NCBI RefSeq assembly: GCF_038396675.1
Contig: NC_088931.1
Location: 20,566,001 to 20,630,000 of the forward strand
Length of the DNA stretch: 64,000 nucleotides
Origin: Hydra vulgaris
Taxonomy: Eukaryota; Cnidaria; Hydrozoa; Anthoathecata; Hydridae
Direction of reading: 5' to 3'
Shown: piece after piece, positions 10,341-22,099 of the stretch
Position numbering within the stretch: the first letter of the stretch is position 1
How the letters are laid out: each line of letters opens with the position of its first letter
Position numbers and translations under genes: made by a program
Notes under the pieces: model-generated
What the model was told of the DNA's origin: nothing
What the model saw: only the letters and a program-made list of their open reading frames with translations
Database searches by the model: none

Positions 10341-13300
10341 CTACTCATCACTAACAGTCCATACTGAACATTTATTCTTTGGATTCATGCGACTACCAAT
10401 AGGGCAGTTGAAAGCTTTTGAAAATTCTTTCGAGTTGGAAAGTGTTCCAATAACTCTAATGGGAATACATACATACATACATACATACATACATACATAC
10501 ATACATACATACATACATACATACATACATACATACATACATACATACATACATACATACATACATACATACATACATACATACATACATACATACATAC
10601 ATACATTTATTTATACATACATACATACATACATACATACATACATACATACATACATACATACATACATACATACATACATACATACATACATACATAC
10701 ATACATACATACATACATACATGTATACATACGTACATACATATCAGAGGCGTAACTATAAATTTTTTATAAAACTACAAAAAAATAACAGGACCCGTCC
10801 ACTGAAAATTTATTTATTATATTTATAAAGAGAACATGTAATATTTGCTTGATATATCTAGTTAATAAAACACGATTAAGTATTATTTATTTTAAATAAT
10901 AGAAAAAAATTCTTGAATCTCTGCTCCAAATAGTTATAAAAAAGAAAGAAGATTGATATTATGTTTAAGGGAAGCATACTTAATATTAAAAACTAACTTT
11001 ACCTCATTTAAGACTCTGACAGAACTTTTAAATTCTTAACAGCTATACTATCTTCAAACGAAATAATTCTTAGAATGCTATCAAGAATATAAAAAAAAGT
11101 TGAAAAATATCCTAAGGAATCTTTTATTTATTAAACTGCCTTAAATATAATTTTTTCTTGCCTATTATTTTCTTTTTTTTGCAAATTTCGCAAAAGTCTC
11201 ATCCTTTTACAGTGAGTGTTCCTAAGTGCTCTAAAAATTTTTATTTGTCCAGTTTTTTTCCTCACACATTTTTTTCTCTATTGCCAAAATTGCACAATGT
11301 TTGGGACGTTCCTGAGGCATGCTATTTCTATATTATCATCAAGAACAGTATTGCTGTGTTTTCATCTAAAAAATCTCACTAAATAAAGTTGTATTTGATG
11401 AGGAGTATGTTGGCTAAATCTTTTATTATATTTGCTTCTGTGATTAGTTAAAATGATTACATTAATTAATTGGGTTAGAAGTTTTTTTTGTCAAATTGCC
11501 CGGGTAATCCTGTTGTTACAATTTAGCTGATTCAATTAGATTATCTTCCAATAATTTTGTTAAATTTTGAGGTTGCATAAAATTAAAATTTTTTTTCCAT
11601 TCTAGTAAATGTTTCACTTATTTGCACGTTGAAAATATTTAAAATACATTTGAAAATAAATTTGAAATCTTTATTCAGCGCATTCATGTAAATAACTTCC
11701 GCTTAACTTATCAAAACGTCTTTTATATTTGGATTGCCTTTTAAACTTAAAATTTGGTTTTATTTTCCACTTACTGCAAATAGAAGAAGCCTCTAATTTA
11801 AATTATTTGGTCTAAAATCTTTTAACTTGAATTTTAGATTATCTAATAACTCGTATACTTCTCTACAACAAGAAACAGCGTCATTTATTTAAACCAGCGT
11901 CAGATTTATATTGTAACTCGCGGAATAAACATATGTGTAGCGCAGATGGCTGAGTATTATTTTTTTTAAAATTCCGTTATAAACGCCATTCATCGCATTA
12001 GTTCTGTTAATAAATTTAAAAAAGTGCCTTGACCACGGCACTTTTTTAAATTTATTTAATTATTTTTAAGTAATAGTAATAACTGATTAAATGCAGAATG
12101 ATCCTTCATTTCATAAAAATGCAAAAATGTTTTTTTAATCTCTATTTGACAAAGTTGAGCAAGAGTTGAGTTACAAACGATCAACTCAAAGTTGAGTTAA
12201 AAACGCAGCAATAAACCATTGCATGTTTTTATTAGTATTATTGAAATAATACAGAGTTCGTTTAGACAAACAAATAGCGAGTATGCACATCTGGCCGACT
12301 ACTCTATTCTGTTTTCCTCGCAGTTTATATCTGTTGTAAATTATTGTGATAGTGTTTATCATTTCAACACATTTGAGATAAATAGTTTAACTAATTTAGG
12401 AAATTGTTTTTTACCTAAGAATACGGGAAAAATAATAAATCAAAAAAATGTATTTTTTAAAACAAAAATTAGTACCACTTATATAAAAAAAAATTGAAAA
12501 ATGTGAATAATATTAGTAAGGTTCGCGGGGTCCTCTGAGGTCCGGGGCCGCCTCCGCTTTGTGGGATTGTGCTACCCCTAGTTACGCCACTAAGACATAC
12601 ATACATACTTAAATACATACATACATGCATCCACGCACACACACACACACACATACACACACACACACACACACACATATATACATACATACATACTCAC
12701 AAAAGATAAATAAGAAATAGAAAGAACAAGAGTACAAATTTATAAATAACGTGTACCTAAACTCTTCTTCGGAGTGTCTATCATTAAGTGTTGATAAGTA
12801 TTGTTCACTTGGTCGACTGTTGCTACAATAAGCCTATATAAAATAAAAAGTTGTTTTAAAATTGGCTTGAAAAACTTGATTCTGAACGGAAAAAAATATC
12901 CAAAATGCCTTTTGAAATTTTTAGAATTAAATTAAAAACCTGAGCAAATGCAATATGAAAAAGTTGTTCATTATTAAAATCCAATCCTTCAATCAAATTG
13001 TCTCCTCCAGATGTTTTTACCCAATTATAATAAGCCTAGGAAAATTTTTGTTTTGATTAAATATAAAATAATAAATTTTATCAAATACATTGTTTAGTTT
13101 ATTGTTGTTTACAACCTTAAGTGCTGTTTTAAATCCACCATTATCGGCTATATTTTCACCCAAGGTTAGTTTGCCATTCAGCTAGAACGAAACCAGTAGA
13201 ATTATGTTTTAAATATTAAAAATAAGAGCTAAATAAATTGAGTAATATTTATTAGCTAAAAAAATTAAACAACTAGAATGCTGTACACAGTATTTAAAAA

Positions 13301-16300
13301 AGTTATTTTTTGAATAAGAATAAAAAAGTTTTTTTTAATCAATTAACAATACATTTTATAATAAAACACAGAGCTGAAACGTACCGGATATTTTCCTCTA
13401 ATTTTATATTTAGAATATTGATCAACTATACATTGTGCTCTTTTTTTAAAATGAACAAGCGATTGGTTAGTCCACCATTGTTTGGACAGCTCTCCTTTTT
13501 TGTTGAATTTTCTTCCTGTGTTATCAAAACCGTGTGTAAGCTCATGGCCCAATATAGAACCAATAGCACCATATAACATAGCCCTAATAAATTTGAATGT
13601 TAAAACTTTTAAGTTTATGTAAAATAATTTTTAAACATCAAATATTAATTCCTATTAAAATCAAATTATAGACAGTTATTATAATTACGCATAGATATCT
13701 AATTAAAGAAATATTTTATATTTAACTATTTTTACAAAAACCATATTTTTGTTAGAAAAAAATCAAACCTACATTGATAAGTTTACACCGTGAAAAAATG
13801 GCGGCTGAAGTATCCCAGCAGGAATAACTAAACAAAATTTCTTTGATTTTAAAAGAAAATTTATTAAATACATTAATCCCTCATTAGAAAAAAATCATCA
13901 AGTAATTAAAATTTTAAGTTTAGTATTAAACAAAAATTAATAAATAGATTAAATAGTAACTAACAAGTAAAAACTAATTTAAAAATAAAAACATCAAATG
14001 TGATCAATCAAATCATCACGTGATCAATCAAATCATCATGTGATCAATCAAATCATAATGTGATCAATCAAACCATCATGTGAAAATTCTTTTTAATTAA
14101 TTTTTAAATACGTCAGGTTTGTCAATTACTATAATATCAAAAATGTCTGCTATAAAATCGGCTCTCTACAGGATATGCTGTATCCTTTAAAATCTTCTAG
14201 GTTTATTGTCAATCATAAACTTACAATTTCCATAAAAAACTGTTCCATATATTTAGGTAGCAACATCTTTGGGAATATTTTCGAAAATAACTGTGTTTTC
14301 ATGTTTTTATTTATAATAAACCATTGTTTAGAGTTCTAAACAAAGAGACTCAATTCAATCTATTATTAACTCTTTAATTTTATCATAAAGTTGTAAGTTA
14401 CACGACTTGCAGATTAGTCATTACATGCCAAATCAGCATAATATGTCACTTTCTATATCATAAAATATTAATGAACAGAATAGTTTTCTTTAGCCTCAAA
14501 ATCTTAACCTATCTAAAAAAAACTAAAAAAACTTTAAAAAAGGTTTTTTAGTTTGATTCTAACTAAAGTTTGTTAAACAAACGTAATTAGGATATTTTTT
14601 GCGTTTTTTATAGGAAAAAGAAATTCGAAGTCAGAAAGAAACCCGACTATTTTTTGTGGACCTAATATGTACCCCAAAGTTTCATATATTACACCTGTTT
14701 TTATAAAAATCTGATGGCTGTATAAAGTTACTCCAAGTATAGATTATATTCCTAAAATATTTTTTTAACGTAAACCCTTAAACGAAAAATATGTTTAAAA
14801 TGCAACGTAAGAATGAAATAATAAACTGCAAGTGTATAGCGATTTTAATACTAAAATCTATACCAGTGTACATACATGTAATTTCTAGTTACATTTTTTA
14901 TAATCAACTAATTTTCTGGAAAGTCGCACTTTCCAGAAAATTTATTGACTATAAAAAATGTCGGTTGTAAAATGTTTGAAAAAATTTAAAGTACTAAGTA
15001 AGCTGATTTCAACCGACAGCCACGTAAAAACAGGTTTAACTTTCTCTTCAGAAGACAATTTTTTAACGCTTAAGTTTTGCTAAGTTATTTTGTTTAAAAG
15101 TTAATCTGTATTTCAAAAATAAAAAAATAATAAAGTTAATTTTATAGCAGGTCCCTTACTCATTCCGTTTTGATTGAAGCTGTACATTGCGTTAATGGTT
15201 TGGGGATCCATTGGCCATCTTAAATATAAAAGGTAATTGTTGTATATAAAGTTCTAAATAACATTTAAAAAATCTTTAATTAAAATTCTATTATGCTTAC
15301 TCGCTTTTATCAACTTTCTTTCGCAACTTGTTCAACATCCGATTATGAGCAAACTTGATCAGAGAGAGTCGATTGTGAAACAGATCATCGCTGACTATTT
15401 TCAACTATGTAAAATAAAATGCGAGTAGACTCTTTAAAATACTCTATTAAAATACGTGAAAACTCAAATCAATGTATCAAGTGAAATGATTAAAGCACTT
15501 TACGTCTTTGTATTTAATATCAAATCTTGTATCGTTATTTATATAAGACGGATAGCCAACTTGATCTTTCATGGAATCAGCCTAAAACAATATTAGCTAA
15601 ATGTTTCACAAAATAAACACACTTAATATATTTATATAAAGTCAGGTTGTAACAAGATACAAAAATTTCATTTTTTATTCAATATTGCTTTAAATTGTTT
15701 CATAAAGTGCAGAGATTGTCTGAAACAGATTGAAACATTACAAGAGAAAAGTAGTATCACAAGTCACTGATTCTTAAGTTTAACGTTAATTATTACTAAT
15801 GCGAGAGTGTTTTATATTTACGTTAACAACCACATACAACAAGAGTTTAAAGCAGTATTAAATATATAAATGAAACATTGATTTATATAGTTTTAATTTT
15901 TTATTTCATAGATAGTCATGGTGAGGATAAATAACAGTAAGACATTACCATAACAATCTATACTATTGTTTTAATAGTACAGAAATAAATAAAAATCTTT
16001 CTAAAAACGTTTCTAACCTTTTCGGCAACTCTTGCTTTTGTCACCTCGTCCATCCAATGCAACGTTTTTACATTGTCTTTAAACGCTTCTCGTATATTTG
16101 TAATCATATTAGTAGCCTAATTTTTAAAAATAAAATTATCAACAAATGGTAATCAACATTATCAACAAACGCTAACCAACATTATCAACAGATGGTAACC
16201 AACATTATCAACAATATTACCAGTAATATTACCAAAAATTTCTTTTTCTAATTAGGTCAACCTGGGTTTCAAAAGAAGCGTAATTAATAATGGTTTTAAT

Positions 16301-19300
16301 AATAATATTTGCTTTTAAAACCATTTTCTTAGAAAATGCTCCTGGGTATCAAAAGAAGCGTAATTAATAAGGATATTAAAAATAATATTTGTTTTTAAAA
16401 CTTCTTAGAAAATGTTCCTGTTAGTTTTCCCTAACTAAAATTTAAAATTTAAAATTTTTAAAAAATAAATGTTACTTTTAAAATCCTTATTTAATTACGC
16501 TTCTTTTAATACCCAGATTGACCTATTTCAAAAAAGAATTTATTAATATTACGTGGCAATAAATTTTCAAAGACAAAGTTACCAAAAAAATTTTCAAAGA
16601 CAAAGTTACCAAAAAAATTTTTAAATATTATTTTTTTCAAATTTTAAATACTGTTTTCCACAAATAAAAAACTACTCTTTTTACAATTAAAAAAAAGAAG
16701 GGATATTCGACACAACCTAATGTAACAGGCTCTCGCCTAACATTAAAAAAACAATATTTACTTTGGTTCATATACATGTACCAAGTAAAACTGAAAATCT
16801 CTAAAATTACCTGATCTGAAAATAAATGAAACAGTTGATGAGAGTTTTTTAAAAAGAGCCAAGTCACATTTTACATTTTGGCCAATAAATAGTTTTTTTT
16901 TAAAAAAAAATTAGTTATTTCGTTAATTATCCTTTGAATATCAATAGTTTTATAATCGTAAATAAAAATGATGAACAACTTTTTTATTCATACTAACATA
17001 GTTAGATTTGTATCTTTTTTAATAAAAAAACCCAAATGTTGAAACTCAACTCAATTTAAGAAAAAATAAACATAGGTTCTTTTAGAAAAACGTTCTTGAA
17101 TTTTTATTAGGCAGACATCTGTAAATTTTGTAAGTGTTCTTTTTAAATAAAATTTTTCGTGGAGGTTTTATATTGACACTTTAGAAAGCACGCTTTCAAA
17201 AAGAGATGATTTAAAGTGGATGTGTGGGGGAATGTGACACCTTTCCCCCTATATTGTATATGCAAGAACCAATTACACTAAGTTGAAAAAAATTTATTCT
17301 GAACAAAAACACGCTTGCAAAATCGTATTTGGAGCTTCAAAAAATGTATCTCGTGAGCCATTTTTATGTAAACTTTGAGCGTTAAATGCTTACAAAAATA
17401 AACTTATATCTAGTTACTCAGTTCATGTTTAAAATAAAAAATGGGCTTAAAATAAGATTTAAATATTATCTTCGATGATATTTAAATCTTATTCTAGCGA
17501 TGTAGGCTGAAAATACCCCACCAAATTTTCAGAAGACCACTTTTTTACTCCTAAGTAAAACCAAAAGTAGGTTTTTACTCTAATTAATAATCGGGGATTT
17601 TGTGGAAATATTTTCTGCAAAAATTGTAAAAATCTCTAACAAAAGTAAAAATCCCAATAAATAAGCGTAAAAAAGCGCGCTTGACTCAGAAACTAGAGAT
17701 CCGTAGTTCAACACCACCTCTGGGCAAGTTTAATAACATCGGTAAGGAAGAAGGCGCGAACTTCCTTTCAAATGCTCTTCCACGGTGCTCTGTGATAAGA
17801 CCGTATTGACTTCTTTGAGCACCTTCTTGGGGCACCTTCTTGGGGCACCTAAACTAATTAATTAAAAAAGCCCAAATTTTGTAAGCGTAAAAGATTTTCA
17901 AAACAAGAAAAATTTAAATGAAAAAATAAACTAAAAAAAAAAAGTTGTCTTACAAGAAAACAAAGATAACATTAACAAAAAATAACAGTTTTAGTTATAA
18001 AAGCAGAGTGAACTGTTTACAGATGTTGCAAATGCTGGTGATATTAGTTTTCCAAAAATAAAATGGATTGACGACAGCAATGTTATTTGAAGTTCGATAC
18101 TAAATAATTCTAATATTAATTACAGAAACTATAAATGGTTGCTATTTATATTTATCACAATGACACCGACAATGAATCTATTAAGGTTCTTGATCTTACA
18201 TTCAAATCATATTTCTGAATTTACATCAAAACTGTCACTATGCCACATCAATTTAACTTACATTAAGTTGTCATGAAAATATTTAGTCAGCAACAAAAAA
18301 TCTTAAAATATTAGTTCAAGTTTTTTACATAAAAAGTCAACCTTCGCAACAGTTTCAACAAATAGAATTCATGTTTAATTAAACACATTTTTGTTCTTGA
18401 ATAGTTAAAATGTCCTTATCTTGAATACACATCTTCTATGTGATGTCTGTGTTTGAAAAAAGATATTAATTTTATTGAAATGGCACAGCATGAAGCAAGT
18501 GCAGCATTTTTAGGATAGAAAAGATAGAAAGCTATTTTGCAAAGCAGATTTCTCCCTTAAAGAAATTTTAAACCAACTAAAAGTACTTTTAACTACATAA
18601 CAAATGTATTTTTCTGAAAACAGTATAATAATGATTTCAAAAAAGCAACCGTAGCACTGTGGTTAGAGCATGGTCTGAGGTTTGATACCTGCTCTTGCCA
18701 TAATTTCGTCATTGGCAATTGAAGTCATAACGAAGTTCCAAGTTAAATGCACTTCAGCGCTGCTCTGTGACAAGATCGTTAAGTTTTCATTGGAGCATCT
18801 TTATACCCATTTACAAAAAAAAAGGAAAATTATACTAAATACTTACAATTAATTTAGTGCTTTCTTTAAAATGTTTTTCGGTATATGTTCTAGCGATAAT
18901 TTCACCAAGATATTCATTAGTATACGATACACACGTCTTCCACCTTTTTCGTAGCCCTTTTGAACCTAAAACCTTTTCTTTGTAATGCATTCTTGCTTTT
19001 AAAAATTTTTCTGATAGGTAAGGAACTTCATCTTGAATAACACTCCATACAACATAGTTCGAAAGAACACTAAAGTTTATTATAGAAAGTAAACTTTATT
19101 TATCAAAACTGAAATGTCTAATAAAAAGAGAGCATAGTTAGGTATTGTTTAAATTTACTCACTCTGGTCCTACAGATTCTACTACGGACATCATTTTTTT
19201 TAAATAAGCCACAGACGGTGCAATAATGCTTTCGTTTTTCGCAATGTAACTTCGACCTTTAAACACTTCGTTAACATATGTGTGCCAATTAAACTAGCAA

Positions 19301-21019
19301 AGGTATTTATAAATTAATTTTTTTTTTTTAAATAAAACAAAACTTTATTCAAGAGTTTCCCTCTTACATTTGGGACTTCATTTTCAAGTTCTTGCATTGT
19401 CATTTTGTGAAACCATGTTTCTTGCTTAACATCGTCGGGTACACTTATCTGAAAATAATAAATGAAGACATTCAACTTTAATTACTATCTGTATATAAAG
19501 CTTTACTATACTTTTTTTGCTTAAGCTATTAGATTTAAATAAAATAAAAAAATTTTAGAGTTATTTTTTTACCTCTGCAAGCTTTTTCTCGAAAGCTATT
19601 GTCTCTTCCGCTTTCTTTTTTATATCTCCTTTAGCTCCAAGAAGTGTGGCCACGTCAATCAAATACTCTTTATAAGCTTTTAAAGTCTATGATAGGTATA
19701 AAAGTTATAAAAATTTTTTGTTGAAGTTTTATAAAGTTATAAGGAGCTATAAAGCAAAGCTGTCAACACTGTTTATAAAGTGAGTGTATATACTAAGGTT
19801 TAGTGAGGGGGTAGAAGGAGTGAGGGGAAACAATTTGAAATTTGAAAATTTTCTAACGAAGAAAAAGGTAAGATAAAAGCAAAAGTATATGAATAAGAAA
19901 AGTTTTTTTCATACTGTGCATGCGTTAAGAAGTTAAAATACTGCTCTCCCCCTCCACCAGCGTTGCTGAGCCTGTAAAGGGCAAACACAATTTTCGCTGG
20001 ATTTTATTAGTTAAATAAAAAGTTTTGTATTTTACCTTTAACTTTTCGGAATCTTCTGAGAGATATATTTCTCTTGGAAGGCTAGGCCCTGCTTGGTCTA
20101 TCTGAAAAATATTTTAAGCACGGTTCATAACAGTTAATTTATTTTTTAAGTTATGTTTTTGTATTAAAAAACTTTTTAAAAAATTCGAATTAAACTCCCT
20201 CGAAAGTTTTTGTATTAATTAAATTTCAATTAAATCAATGAAATATATCAGACACAGCATGTTTTTTTCATTAATAACTACCTCCAATATGTGATCGTTT
20301 GCATGTCTCGGATCGTCGCTTACATGGATAGAAAAAAGTGGACCTCCTGAGGACGTTAAATCCCTATGTATATTTAATAAAGTTGCTGTTATGTTCCAAC
20401 TGCTATTCCACGAATTATCGCCAGCCATATCCCAACCACCAACTTGTTTTATTAAATCCATCATTGGTTTTTTTCCTTTTTTATTGATTCCGTTTGGCCC
20501 TCTTTGGTCCATGCAAGATTGAAAAAAAGCTTTGGTTCTTTTCATCATTTCTCTTTCATTTTTTACTTTAGAAGTCAAAATTTTATGCAATATACCTTCT
20601 ACTTTCTGATTAAGTTTTGTAAATGTTGAATACGTTGAACTTGTAACTGGAATAGGATTGCGCCTAATCCATCCAGCGCATGCATATTTATAAAAATTTT
20701 CGCAAGGGTTAACTTTCTCTACTGATAAAGAATCTTGCACATACTTTTTTACTTTTTGACACTCAGTGGTATTGCATTTCGGAAAATTATTACTTAAAGA
20801 CCTCCTAACAGCTCCGCCGGTTGTTATTAAGTCATCAAAACTGTCTTCTTTTTGGTCGGTGTGCAAAACAAACAAAATCCCAGCACATGCAAGCAAAGTC
20901 AAAAGTCCAACTACAGAAACTAATCCGCAATTTCTGGAGTTCTTTTTAATATTAGTTTTTTCATTTTTTACACAAGATTCAGATTTTTCAAACCGATCAA
21001 ACTCAAATTCTTCCATCAT
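10341..21019 (-). CDS. M13 zinc metalloendopeptidase (neprilysin/ECE-like), 16 exons
   Basis: Type II membrane ectopeptidase that should cleave peptides on the cell surface. Coding exons (genomic, read right to left): 20282-21019, 20036-20101, 19573-19686, 19368-19448, 19163-19293, 18847-19069, 16018-16116, 15504-15581, 15301-15404, 15160-15218, 13773-13827, 13385-13583, 13116-13181, 12940-13035, 12757-12833, 10341-10455. All junctions are GT/AG and the sum is 2301 nt, giving 766 residues, close to the 750-770 of neprilysin/ECE. Residues 32-52 are a membrane anchor after a short cytoplasmic tail. The N-terminal CxxxxC and [14 protein letters not shown] region is M13-typical. NAMY 554-557 is the substrate-binding site, [10 protein letters not shown] 567-576 is conserved, and HELTH 596-600 with GENIAD (Glu658, Asp662) forms the zinc site. 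His723 and Arg729 match the conserved pair. Cys758-x-x-Trp761 normally ends the protein, but here TVSDE follows. Introns 6, 10 and 15 hold repeats. Start: the first of two adjacent ATGs. Confidence 0.93.
10465..10743. repeat. (TACA)n tetranucleotide microsatellite
   Basis: About 280 bp of TACA repeats, with one TTTATTTA interruption near 10607-10614 and variants at the right end. It sits at the 3' edge of the last intron of the M13 gene, only about 9 bp from the splice acceptor (TTCCCATTAG on the minus strand). Long Met-Tyr-Val-Cys frames here are repeat artefacts. Confidence 0.95.
10745..12594. mobile_element. TIR element inserted in the TACA microsatellite, probable hAT type
   Basis: The left end CAGAGGCGTAACTATAAA (10745) and the inverted right end, reading AGTGGCGTAACTAGGGG from about 12591, form short terminal inverted repeats. 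TACA repeats lie on both sides (10465-10743 and from 12595), so the insertion split one microsatellite, which hides any target duplication. On the minus strand around 11640-11900 a decayed frame ([18 protein letters not shown], then [14 protein letters not shown]...ECAE.RFQIYFQ) resembles the middle of hAT transposases of the DUF4371/ZMYM type. It is heavily mutated. The whole element lies in intron 15 of the M13 gene. Confidence 0.6.
12595..12702. repeat. Mixed (TACA)n / (CA)n microsatellite
   Basis: TACA repeats with variants (12595-12640), then CA repeats (12635-12678), then TACA again to 12696. This is the right-hand part of the microsatellite interrupted by the element at 10745-12594. 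Confidence 0.9.
14001..14080. repeat. 4 x 20-bp tandem repeat
   Basis: Four head-to-tail units of TGATCAATCAAATCATCACG with one or two changes each, in intron 10 of the M13 gene. Confidence 0.9.
14891..14961. repeat. 34-bp inverted repeat with 3-nt loop
   Basis: Arms 14891-14924 and 14928-14961 (core ATTTTCTGGAAAGT / ACTTTCCAGAAAAT) pair with three mismatches around a CGC loop. Lies in intron 10 of the M13 gene. Possibly the centre of a foldback element; outer boundaries were not found. Confidence 0.85.
16138..16215. repeat. Degenerate ~25-bp tandem repeat
   Basis: Three units built on AACATTATCAACAAATGGTAA with substitutions, in intron 6 of the M13 gene just before the MITE at 16255. A separate two-copy 27-bp tandem (ATTTTCAAAGACAAAGTTACC...) lies at about 16563-16622. 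Confidence 0.75.
16255..16523. mobile_element. TA-flanked MITE
   Basis: Left end GGTCAACCTGGGTTTCAAAA (from 16255) and inverted right end GGTCAATCTGGGTATTAAAA (ending 16523) form TIRs of about 35 bp that continue through AGAAGCGTAATTAA. TA dinucleotides flank both sides (16253-16254 and 16524-16525), the expected target duplication of Tc1/mariner-type elements. The left part is duplicated internally (CTGGGT.TCAAAAGAAGCG at about 16263 and 16342). Non-coding, 269 bp, in intron 6 of the M13 gene. Confidence 0.8.
17660..17850 (+). repeat. tRNA-derived SINE, degenerate copy
   Basis: Weak box B word AGTTCAACACC near 17705, followed by the family tail GGCGCGAACTTCC, AAATGCTCTTCCACGGTGCT and CTGTGATAAGACC. 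The end has a two- to three-fold repeat of a 15-bp word (GGGGCACCTTCTT). The same tail occurs at 18.7, 21.9 and 60.5 kb. Lies in intron 6 of the M13 gene. Confidence 0.7.
18650..18815 (+). repeat. tRNA-derived SINE copy
   Basis: RNA polymerase III-type box A (TAGCACTGTGGTTAG, from 18652) and box B (GGTTTGATACC, 18679-18689), followed by a diverged family tail with GCTGCTCTGTGACAAGATCG and GGAGCATCTTTA. About 170 bp, also in intron 6 of the M13 gene. Confidence 0.75.
19800..19990. other. Intron 2 segment with purine-rich tracts
   Basis: Non-coding part of M13 intron 2 with a G-rich and a C-rich tract (19804-19830 and 19944-19958). No TIRs were confirmed. Confidence 0.3.
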
Positions 21020-21125
21020 TTTGCAAGCAACGAGCTGACCTAGATTTTGCCGCCTAGCTTTGGAGAGCTAGATACCTCTTTATCTGTATTATAATAGAAG
21101 TAATCTTTTGATCTATATAAATTTT
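21020..21125 (-). promoter_or_regulatory. Possible 5' UTR and TATA-like box of M13 gene
   Basis: On the minus strand a TATATAG word (plus 21113-21119) lies about 95 nt before the start codon. Spacing is plausible for a core promoter, but TATA words are common in this AT-rich DNA, and an upstream non-coding exon or trans-splicing cannot be excluded. Confidence 0.2.
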
Positions 21126-21514
21126 TAGGCTTCAAAATTAAACATTATTAAAGACCCAAGCTTAGGCTTTATTTTAAGAGCAAGTCAAGCGTGCACAATT
21201 TTGCTGCATTATTAATGAGCAGCGCGCGTTTAATTCAATGAAGTCTAAAAGCTTGAAGATAATAGCATGCCTAAGAATATGCAAGGTGAAGAAAGTTTAA
21301 GTTTCAAAACACGCTGTTGATATTCGATTCAGTTTGCAATTAGTTTCAATTCATTTTGAAAATAAACAGCATTTTGTTTTGATAAAAAGACACTTGAAAT
21401 TTGTATGTCAATTTTTTTGTCTTAATAGACAAAAAAAAATGATATCTCCGAATTAAATTCACTAATTAAACCCGAATTAAATTCACTAATGACATAAGTA
21501 TGTATATACATACA

Positions 21515-21791
21515 AAGGCAATTCTACAAACAAAATGTGGGGGAAGGGGGGGGGGCGAAATCATTAAAAAGTTACACTGGCTTTGTAAAAAGAAAAAAAA
21601 AAAGTCCTCAATATTAAAATTTACCCGACTTAATTGTGTCAAATACCCGACAAGCCGACTAAATTTGAAAAAACTCGACTTGAAAATCACCTTCTTTGGG
21701 GGTACGGTTGAAAATCACCTTCTTTGGCAATTTTACGGGGTGGGTTTATCACCCTTTCTCCCTCCCCCCCCCACCCCCTTAAAATTGCCTC

Positions 21792-21793
<2 letters not shown>
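21515..21793. mobile_element. Small TIR element beside a (TA)n tract
   Basis: Left end CAAAGGCAATTCTACAAA (21515) and inverted right end CAGAGGCAATTTTAAGGG (ending about 21793) match over their first 13 bases with few changes. G-rich and C-rich tracts follow each end symmetrically (21538-21556 and 21760-21780). About 280 bp, non-coding, resembling a non-autonomous hAT-type MITE. The right end abuts a TA microsatellite and the left flank is TATATACATA. Confidence 0.65.

Positions 21794-21794
<1 letters not shown>

Positions 21795-21845
<51 letters not shown>
21795..21845. repeat. (TA)n microsatellite
   Basis: About 50 bp of TA repeats directly after the TIR element. Confidence 0.95.
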
Positions 21846-21850
<5 letters not shown>

Positions 21851-21910
21851 AAGTTTTGCTTTAGAATAGGAAAATAAACAATAAAAAGGTTTTAGACATC
21901 AACAATAAAT

Positions 21911-22095
21911 TGCAGCGGTGGCGCAGTGGTTGAGTTCTAATTCTTCAGAACCATAAGGTTCGAGGTTCGACGCCGGCTCTATCACAATAAGCGACATTAG
22001 AAAGGAAAAAGGCGTGAACTTCCTAGTTAAATGCTCTTCCGTGGTGCTCTGTGACCGTAAAGACCTCTGGGAGCACCTTAATAACCACCAAAAAA
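21911..22095 (+). repeat. tRNA-derived SINE, best-preserved copy
   Basis: Canonical box A TGGCGCAGTGG at 21919-21929 and box B GGTTCGACGCC at 21964-21974 lie 35 bp apart, as in a tRNA gene. They are followed by a family tail with AAGGCGTGAACTTCC, AAATGCTCTTCCGTGGTGCT and GGGAGCACCTTA. It is not an intact tRNA: acceptor pairing is not recognisable and the unit runs on to about 185 bp. Confidence 0.85.
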
Positions 22096-22099
22096 TAAA

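Noticed and set aside
10341-10755. Overlapping Met-Tyr-Val-Cys and Ile-His-Thr-Tyr frames
   Set aside because: Translations of the TACA microsatellite. Only the minus-strand part 10341-10455 is real, as the last exon of the M13 gene.
12219-12497. 92-codon plus-strand frame inside the intron 15 element
   Set aside because: No recognisable motif, and the only transposase-like remnants in the element lie on the other strand.
20766-21038. Plus-strand frame opposite M13 exon 1
   Set aside because: Shadow of the well-supported minus-strand exon.
21911-21985. tRNA gene
   Set aside because: Box A and box B are present but acceptor-stem pairing and a normal anticodon arm are not recognisable, and the tail is shared with other SINE copies.
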